Origin: Effrenium voratum
Lineage: Eukaryota > Sar > Dinophyceae > Suessiales > Symbiodiniaceae
Direction: 5' to 3'
NCBI GenBank assembly: GCA_963377175.1
Contig: CAUJNA010003794.1
Location: 62,001-126,000, forward strand
DNA length: 64,000 nt
This document shows, in pieces, positions 24,701 to 33,700 of this stretch. Position 1 is the first letter of the stretch. Every line of letters starts with the position of its first letter. The position numbers and the translations under genes were made by a program. The notes beneath the pieces were generated by a model that was not told the DNA's origin, searched no databases, and saw only the letters and a list, made by a program, of their open reading frames with translations.

Positions 24701-27700
24701 CAGAAGTGGTGAATCCCGTCACCTCCGCACATTTAATACCGCAGAACCCGTTCTGCATAGCGATCCCAATTGTCCACTCCCTTCACAAAAGAAACCTCAA
24801 AAGACAAAAGCAGGGGAACCATTCTCTCGCAAGCCATTCAGTGTCAGCTCGCTGTTCCCCTTTGCTTTTCAGCTCGGTCCCATCACGTAAGAATGAGCAA
24901 GCCACAAAAAGGGCTGCTGCTTTTTGCAAGGGCAGCCACTGCTTGTCTTGGTGGGATTTGCTACACAAGACTCTCCTGTACCTTTATTGTTGCCTTGCCC
25001 CGTTTGAAGGAAGGGAGTAGATAGCAGGAACCGCCAGCGCGCCTCTGTGCGCCGTGTCGAACTGTGGGTTCCTATCAACTAGAAGTTTTAAGGGCAGATT
25101 CCACACAAGAAGGTTCAAGTGTGTCTAATATATATATATATACGTATATAGGGAGGTGTCTCAAAATAGGGATACCCCAACACTGGTCGATTTCCTGCTT
25201 CTGTGCCTTTGGACCTCAACATATTATATATATATATGTGTGTGTGTGTTATGCAGCGACAAGACAATCTTCACGACCCAAACTCGAAGAAACAATGGTT
25301 GCATTGCCTGTAGAGCCCGGCCACAAATACCGTTTCCAACTCCGAAACGATGGAGGCCTCATGAACCAGGGATGGACGAACTTGGTTAACCAGAACATGA
25401 TGGACAAACTTGGTTAACCAGAACATGGCCCCAACCAGAACGTGACACGCTCAATGCGCAAGTAGCGCAACCTCGCCAACCCCGCTGGTTTAAACCACCT
25501 TCTTTTGATTCCAAAGGAGCCAGGCTCGATATGGTTAAACACATGCTGCAGACCTAAACCGTTGAGTTCCCCCTTCTTGGTCCATTTTTTAGTCCAGGCT
25601 CCAAACCACTGGTCACCTATGGTCACCTTTTCATTTCTGGGTCCAAACTGGGCGCGGGCCTTCCCCTCGGTCCGGTCACCCCAGTCACGGGCCTTCCCGT
25701 TTGGTCCGGTCAGCGCAGGCGTGGCGGTGGAACCCTCGGAGCCGCGCACCAAAGCGGGGCTCTACTGGGGCTTCCAGACCAGGCCTGGCAAAAAAGTGCA
25801 GACCGACGCAAGCTGAGGTCCAGTCACGCAGATGCGGCGAGTCCAACTCAATTTGGCTGTGGGTGCAAACCAATGGGATCCCATTTTGTGGTAGGTGCAC
25901 CACCCATTTTAGAACCTATTTTAATGGGGATTGGGATGTTCACTGGGGGTACGGGGTTTTGACCCATGGCCAGTTCCCTGCCTCTTTGAAGAGGTTCACA
26001 TCTTGAGGATCGGTGTAGCAGACAGCACTTGTTGTGAGCAAGAACGATCGCTTTCACGTCATGAATTCACGCGGATGGGAAGCCCGCTTTAATGGTTGCC
26101 AATTTGGCCCGAAGCCGTGAATTTTGAAACTCGATGTGTGCCTTCTTAAATTGGTCCATGCATGCTGCAAGGGCTGGCTAAGTCATCCACGGGAGAAGCG
26201 ATTTGACTTGCCATTCTACTTGGGTGTTCGGCCAAGTTAGCAAGTTGTTGGTAGCCTAGGTTACAACCCGTCAGCAGAGTTACCCTTGCTATTCCAGGTC
26301 TAACCATGTACTAACTTGGCCACGTCCCTCCGCACGGAGCATGACACTGGTCCTCCAAAATCAGCGAAGTGGCTGGCTGGTTTTGGAGGACGAGCAAACT
26401 AGCAGGGCAAACCCATTTACCCACTTACCGACGAGCAAATGTGCAAAATTGTGTTTTCCTATCACTAGGCAGGTAGGTGTGGCTTGTTTGAAGCTTGGAC
26501 ACCAGAAATGGCTTCGGTTTTCATGTTGGTTTTCCCTTTTTTCTTTACCAAAAAGAGGGCTACCGAGCCTCAAACGAAGACGAGCCACCCAAGTGGGTCT
26601 GCCCTAACGGTTTGGGTGGCTACGGCCACCACAAGGCTGTGGTAAGATTCACGGTCGTCCGTGTTCGCATATAATTATACATTTGTGCCGTTTGATGCGG
26701 GTGCATAGATATGCCTATGCATCAATAGAATGTTTACCGACCCATCGAATGGATCAGGGTCGTCAATGTGAGGAGGTTGTGCTAGTAGCACCAGCAGCGC
26801 TGGGACCGCCAGCGCAACCGCCGCCAGCGCAGCAACAACAACAGTAACTAAAATATTGAGTAACTGTGGTGAGGAGAGTTGGCGGAGAGGCGTTTTGTTG
26901 GGCGTAACTTTGCAGCTGCCAGCTGTTGCATGTGACAGGTTAGCTGGCAATCTGAAGGCCGTCTTTGAGGACTCGGACATTTAGAGAGGGCCGGATTGCT
27001 AGGGGCGGTGGGGGGGGGGGGGGGCCTGAGCAACAAGCCATAACTTTGGGAGAACATGAAGGGTACACATCCCGGCCCCTCCCTGTGGATGTGTCTTTGT
27101 TTTTGTTGTTTTTTTTGAAGGGGCACACGTAGAACCCACTGCTCGAGTTGTATTTTTAAGCCTTTTTGGGAAGAGTGTTTCAGTCGTTCACAGGAAAGAG
27201 GTTTTTTTTCAGGCCAATCCACTCAGAATCTGAGAGAAATACTACCCTCAGTTGCCAGTCTTGCGGCGTGCGCTTATCCATGTGCCGCTCAACGGACCAG
27301 AGGTGAGCGACAGGGCAATTTTGACTGAGGGATCTCGTACATTTAGGCTTCAAATAATTACTGTGGATGGTTGTGAAATCCAGTTTGACCACCTAAGAAA
27401 CCCTGGAAAAAATCGATTCCCCAACGCAAATTCCAACAAACAATGGTTTACCCTGATTTCCAAGTCCATACACAGTATCACCACACCAAAGAGGAAGCTC
27501 ACTAAGATTGGCAACCACCAATTGAGCAGCGATCATTTTGTTTCTATGAACCTGGAGTCTCCCTGACCCTTTTCTAGGGTCATGGAGACTAGGAAGAAAC
27601 ATAGTTTTGGGGTGTCAAAATGAGATTCGGCGGAAGGATTTGCGCGGAGCACGGAAGCTTGTGGAAGCTTCCGCGGAGCATGGCGCAAAGTTTGCTTTCG

Positions 27701-30700
27701 CGAAAGGCCGAGTATAGCTACTTTATTAACTCCAGCCAGCCCATATAAGCCCATCAAGAACGCCACTGTTGGCATATGCGGAATCCGCGGAAGCACCACA
27801 CGCGCGCGGAAGCAAAAGCCCATGCGTCGCGTAGGCTTGCGGCTGCGTGGCTTCCGTCCCAAATGAATGCTTGGTTTCCTCCAGCATTACGCCCCAGATT
27901 TCCCTGCCCAGGGCCCAGGGGGTCCAAGTACTTCACGAGGGTAGCGTTTGGGGGGTAAACAAAAAGGGGTCCAAGTACCTTCTGAGGTGCTTGGACCCTT
28001 TGAAACCAGCCCGAAGGCAACGATCGCTTGGAGGGTTTCTTCTCGGCCGCCGAACCTGCCTCCGACTCATGAACTCCTTCGCCGACAGCTCCTGTTCAGA
28101 ATCCTGACCCCGGGCATGTGAACTTTTCAGTGTCAAGCTGTTGGCCTTGGGTCTGGTGTAGCCTCAGGCCTAGCTGACAGGAAACATGCTCCGCCTTTTT
28201 GCGCACCATGCGTGCGCACTTCGATGAGGTGCGAATGGTGAGCTGTTTCAGCTTGTGTGTGTGCAAAACCGGGGAAGCGATCACAGTAGAAGCAAAAGGT
28301 GTTGCAGCAGAGAAGAAGTTTAATGCCTAGAAGGGCCAGCAGGCCAAGAGGGGCAAAACAGCCGTCAGATTTCGAGGAAGAATCGCGGAAGCGGAAGGGT
28401 GGCCCCGTGTATGCAGGCAAGTGCCCGAGCAATTAGCACAGGTAGCCAAATGGAGCGCCAAAAGGCGGAGCTTCACTTACTTCAGCTGACTTTTCTTTCT
28501 GTGCCATGCTCGCAGCAAATCTTGCCAGGCGCGCAAGCGGAAAGCCAACGATCACAGTGCCGCGGACCAGGCAGTTTCGCGTGGCCCTGCCGCAGAAAAC
28601 GCTCTCCAGCTCTGTCCCGGGAAGCTCAGTCCTGGGAAGAGCTTGCCACTCGAACAGAATAGGTCCGCAGATGGAGCCTCTTGGCCCGCGATGCGCAAGT
28701 GTCCGCGGAAGCTTGGATAATGTTTAGCGCTGTGCACTATAAGCGGAACGTCAATGCCAACGCTCAATCATTATCACGATCGGAATCACAGACAAATTGC
28801 AGCTGTCAGGGTTCTTTCCCTTCCAAGGTCCCCCAAAAGTTGTGTGTGTGTTTTTCCATATATATATATATATATTTTCCTTTTCCTTCCCCTGACACCA
28901 ACCCCCAAGCCGGGTATCTGAAGAAAGCTCCACGGCCCCAAAAAGGAAAGTCGGCCGCGAGGAGTGCCCCTTCGGCAGCTACGACCTGAGCATCGGCACC
29001 TCGGAGCGGGGCGAGGCCTTGGGCCTGGGGCGACTGCCCAAGTTTCAGCCCGGGGCCTCGGAACCTTCCAAGGAGTCGACGGGAGCGGCGGGATGGGACC
29101 ATAGGTGTCCATTTTGGTTGTTTTGGTAGAACAAAGGATGGCCCTAGTTTAATCATCTGCCAGGGCCATCTATTTCCCCTAAAAGGAGACCTATGGATGG
29201 GACCCGGAAACTAGGGCGGTTTTTGTTGCGTGGATAGATGTTGTTGGTTGAGTAGCGGGTATTGCGGTCTGGTCAGCTGCTTACCTATGTTTTATTTGGT
29301 CAGCTGCACCCTCCAAGGGTTGTCAATTGGTACCTAAAATGGCAACCACACAAGGGCAGGTACGAAGGGCCCTTGGAGGGTGCTGGTGAGTAGATTTTGT
29401 TGATAGTTGTGGGGGTATTGCGGGGTGTAAGGTGATGCAGACGCAACTATGGTGTTTGGTCAGCTGCTTACCTATGTAGTTGTTTCAAGCAAAGGTTTGT
29501 GCAGCTCATCACTCCTGAGATCCTGGACTTTAGTCACTTTCTGGGCTTGGACCCTTTTAGTACTAACATGGAACCCACCAGAGGGTCCATGTCAAAGGAG
29601 AATGGTCTTCCAGGACCCCTCAGTCAGGTTCCATGATGGTTGGAGGGAGGGTAAATGCAAGGTGTGGTTGCTTTTTGTCGGCCTAGCCACTCAGCCAGTG
29701 GTTGGGATGGACCAATTCCACTTTTTTGCAATGCCGCCGGAACATCCTCGCTGCAACCCGAGCAAGTCTTGCTCACACAAAAAATGGTCGAGCTCGCTTT
29801 GCGAGGGATCAGAATTGGGCACCCAAGAAACGAAGGAAGAACCACAGGCATTGATATGGCTGTGGCTCACAAAACCGGTACCAAAATGGAACCCTGGTAA
29901 GTGGAGACATGGACTAAAACCTGCGTAACCCCTCCTGTTTAATTCTGAGCCACACCCATATGAGAATACAAAAAAACACTTGCAACGGGCTTAACGTAAG
30001 GGTCATAGAGTGCTTTCCCATGTTTGAAGCAGCGGTTTGAATCATCGGCCCGGGCCCAAGCCGACTTTGGACAATGATTGAAAACTGGGTTTGTTTTATT
30101 GGTGGGGAGCCCTCTTTGCTTTGTTTGCAAGGGAAACCAAACGCAAATTGCCAATTCAAGATAGGTCCCCCATGTTGGGACAAATCTTGGCCGCAGGTCG
30201 TTTTGACGGACCATTGCGCCCCAGCTTCCACTGGGCAACGCTGCCTATCCACGTCGAATCCACCTGGCGTATGCTAGATGTGTGAAGTTGATCCACAAAT
30301 TTGAGACACCGCGCTCTCCTCCTGATGCTTTGGAGTTGGGTGTGCGAAACACCCACCTCGCGTCAGACGCGTAACCTGGAAGCGTCAGATACATGATTGC
30401 AAGGGCCGAACCCTGGCTGCTTTAGGAAGCCAGAGTGAGCTACCCCCCCCCCAACCAGGAAACATTCTGGGGCTCCCCCCTTTCCATTGGTGAGGTTCTC
30501 AAAATTGGTGGATCCAACCCCCGTTTGGCAGTTGAAGTCAATCCGCATCCATTTGTTTTCAACAAGCCCCTTGGTTTTGAAGGACATTTGTCGTTGGACA
30601 TATCTCATGTTCGGGGCGGAGAGAGAAACCGAGCATTTGAGGGGACCCCAATCTTCGAACCCTCCCCACCCCCAAACCCCCAAACCCCCCAAACCCCCCA

Positions 30701-33700
30701 AACCCCCCCACACCCAACCCCCACCCACCCACCCCGCTATTCCCAAGGCACCTCCTGCTCGCCTTCGGCGGTTTGGGAGGCTTTGAGGAGGCCCCGTCCG
30801 GTTTCCAAGGGCCTGGAAAAACCTCAATTTGGCTGCAGGGAGACCAAGGAACTCACCTAAAATGGGGGCCTCGCATTTTGTTTGACCCGCAAGTTTACAT
30901 GTGTCGCAACGAGGGGCCCAACGATGGCTGGGTTGTTGGTTTGGTTTCATAGCAAGAAGCCAGAAAAGAGTTGGCGCATTGAATGACACGCCCAAATGGA
31001 TCTACTCAACAACATGATGTTCAGAGAGCCTACCACATAGAGGTGTTCGAATTTGGCGTAGCACCTGTACCACAGCCAAAGGGATAGATAGCAGCCAGGG
31101 TGTGTTTGATCTTTTCCTGGCTGCCTTTGCTGGTGTGTCCTGCCAAAAGGGATGGCCGGGCCGGGCTACACACGTTTATTGTTTAACCCGTTGAAACATA
31201 AGCATGTCTAAACACGTTTAGACTCACTTTGCAGAATAAACACGTGTTGAAGCAAGGCTCGGCCAGCCCTTCATGTTGTAAACACGTTTGGGTGTTGAAA
31301 CATTCTCAAGTAGTCCTGTGTTTTGTGCAAGGAGGAGCTAGTCCCAGTCTCAGCATGCTTGAGCAAACTGGCCACCTGCCTGCCTTTTTGGGTGTTTAAA
31401 CGACTCCTGGGTGTTTGATCAGTCCCAACTGCTCAGGTGTTGAAACAGTTTCCGGCCACCTATCTGCATGTTTTTGTGATTAAACGGCTCTTGGGTTTTT
31501 AAACAGCCCCCATTCTTAAACTTCCGGCTACCTGCGGGGGGCTTAAACAGCTCCGGGTTGTTCAAAGAGCCCACGGCCCCCTGCTGAAACATGTTTGGGT
31601 GGTTAGACAGCTCCTGCGTGATCCAACAACCCCTGTGTTTAAACATTTTGGGGTGTTAAACCGGTGTCCGGCCACCTACCTGCGTTTTAGGGGGGGTTAA
31701 GCGGCCCCTGGGTGTGTATGCATAAAAGTGACTTGTGTTTCCTGCCCGTTAAAGGTGTTGGGAGCACCTGTTGAGAGAAAATGATTCCTATAGACTTGGG
31801 ATCCCTGTTAAATCAAAGAGGGACACGGTCAACAGCCACTGGTGTTTGTCTCCAAATGGGATATGGACCCTCCTAATTGTGGGTTGTCCTTTTGATCCCC
31901 TTTAAAACCAACCCAAAAATGGTACCGCCAACAAACAGGAACCACACCCATTCCACAGAAATGCCACCATAGCCGAGCATTGGCTCACTTAGCCCCAGGC
32001 CGCATCTTACGTGATTTTGCTGGAGGGTTTTTGTCATGTCCGTTAGAAATAGATGAGGGATTAGCGGTGATTTTGGCCTGGCTTTGACAGGAGGCGGTCC
32101 TGAGCCAGTGTCCACAAGCGCTCTCTTCTTGCCGCCAGCATTTGCTTACACGCACAAAGCAAACACTCATGCCCAACACTGACGCTAAAGCTTAGTTCAC
32201 TTAAGTTCAGTTAGTTCATCTTACTTAATCAGTTTGGTCTTGTCATAGTAATAGCAGTATTACCTGAACATAATCATTATAAGAAACCCTAAACCCTAAA
32301 CCCTAAACCCTAAACCTTAAACCCTAAACCCTAAACCCTAAAGCTTCTTATAAAGCTTCTTATAAAGCTTCTTATAAAGCTTCTTATAAAGCTTCTTATA
32401 AAGTTCCTTATAAAGCTTCTTATAAAGCTTCTTATAAAGCTTCTTACAAAGCTTCTTATAAAGCTTCTTATAAAGCTTCTTATAAAGCTTCTTATCGTTT
32501 CTGAGAGGTTAGCCTTGGTTGATTGACTGGATCAGTCTCTGGCGCGTGGCCTCCACACCCAGGTGTAAAACTCAAACAGACAAACACAAACTTGTTTATT
32601 CCCTTCATGAATTCGGCGTTTGTGATGGTGATGATTCAGAGTTGACCAGGGCAAACGAAACAGCCACATTCAAATTGTTTTGGGAGTTGACACATCTGGA
32701 AACCTCCAGTCCTGCGTTTTTTGGTGCTTAACCGGCTCCTGGGTGTTTAAACAGCCCCATGTTTAAACAGTTTGGGGTGTTTCAACGGTTTCCGGCCACC
32801 TACCTTGTTTCCGGGTGTTTGGGTGGACCCCAGAAGGCACAGCTGAGTTCTTGAACGCTCCCTTTATTCTCAAACGCTCGCGGACATTTAAACATCTTCA
32901 ACTGGTTTAAACCTCCACCATGTTTAAACATATTTTGGGTGTGTAAACCATCTGCTTCAGTTTTTTGCGTTTAAGCATCGACATTTGTTTGTTTCAACGT
33001 TTAGAGCGCCCGCACCGTTTAAACCATTGAAGCATTTTGCCCGCAGATAAAGTTGTTGTAGCTTTGTACGCGAGTGATGGTTTGTTTGGCTGTGGGTCAA
33101 AACCAATTGTACCATTTGGGGGTACTGTAGGTGCACCATCCATTTTAGTCTATTTTAGTGGGGATTGGGATGTTCACTGGGGGTACGGGATTTTGACCAA
33201 TGGCCGTTTGTTTGACATTGCGCTAGAGGGATTCACATGCAGATGTGATTTGACCAATCTTTGTTTCAGCATTCGTTGGCCTTGATTCTTTGGCTATGGG
33301 TCAAACACGGGTTGCCCTAAATGTAAACACGGACTAAAACCTGGTTGGGTTTTTCAGCACACCTTCTGCACACCTGGCTCGCGCCGATGGCGCAACGTTT
33401 GGTTGGTGGTTTGCAGACATAGTCAAGAACACGTTGGGCAAAGTTGGGGAACCCCCCCAAAAAAAATGGGTGGTATCCTTTTTAGTTGCCCTGTAAAACC
33501 ACCCAAAAGGGGTGCCCTTCAAAACAGGAGATATCGAAGTCAAAAAGACGCTGCGCTTTCCCAGGAAACTGCGAAATGGATGACAGCAGCAAGGGATTGG
33601 CCAATTTGAAGAACTCGGGGCCACAAACAGATCAAACTTAAGCTTTCCGAAGGCAACACGCGTGGCATTTTGTGCTTTGGCTTTGGGAAGAACGCACTTT

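Larger units (their letters stand above)
26970..28961 (+). other. SPOUT1 intron 13
   Basis: Contains a decayed family A element (27359-27477), a short family L-like hairpin (27550-27590) and a family D element (27917-28000). Confidence 0.4.
29048..30747 (+). other. SPOUT1 intron 14
   Basis: Contains a family H element (29099-29196), a family C element (29858-29957) and a C-rich tract just before the acceptor. Confidence 0.4.
31180..33025. repeat. Degenerate repeats rich in GTTTAAAC
   Basis: Many short units of the type gtgtttaaac, ggtgtttaaac and gttgaaacag recur, often after TCCTGGGT or CGGCCACCT. They are divided by the telomere-like and 12-bp tandem tract. The period is irregular; I cannot define a consensus by eye. 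Confidence 0.6.

Noticed and set aside
27776..27880. Candidate SPOUT1 exon reading RLAAAWLPSQ
   Set aside because: Replaced by the 31-nt exon at 26939, which matches the family better and fits both neighbouring phases.
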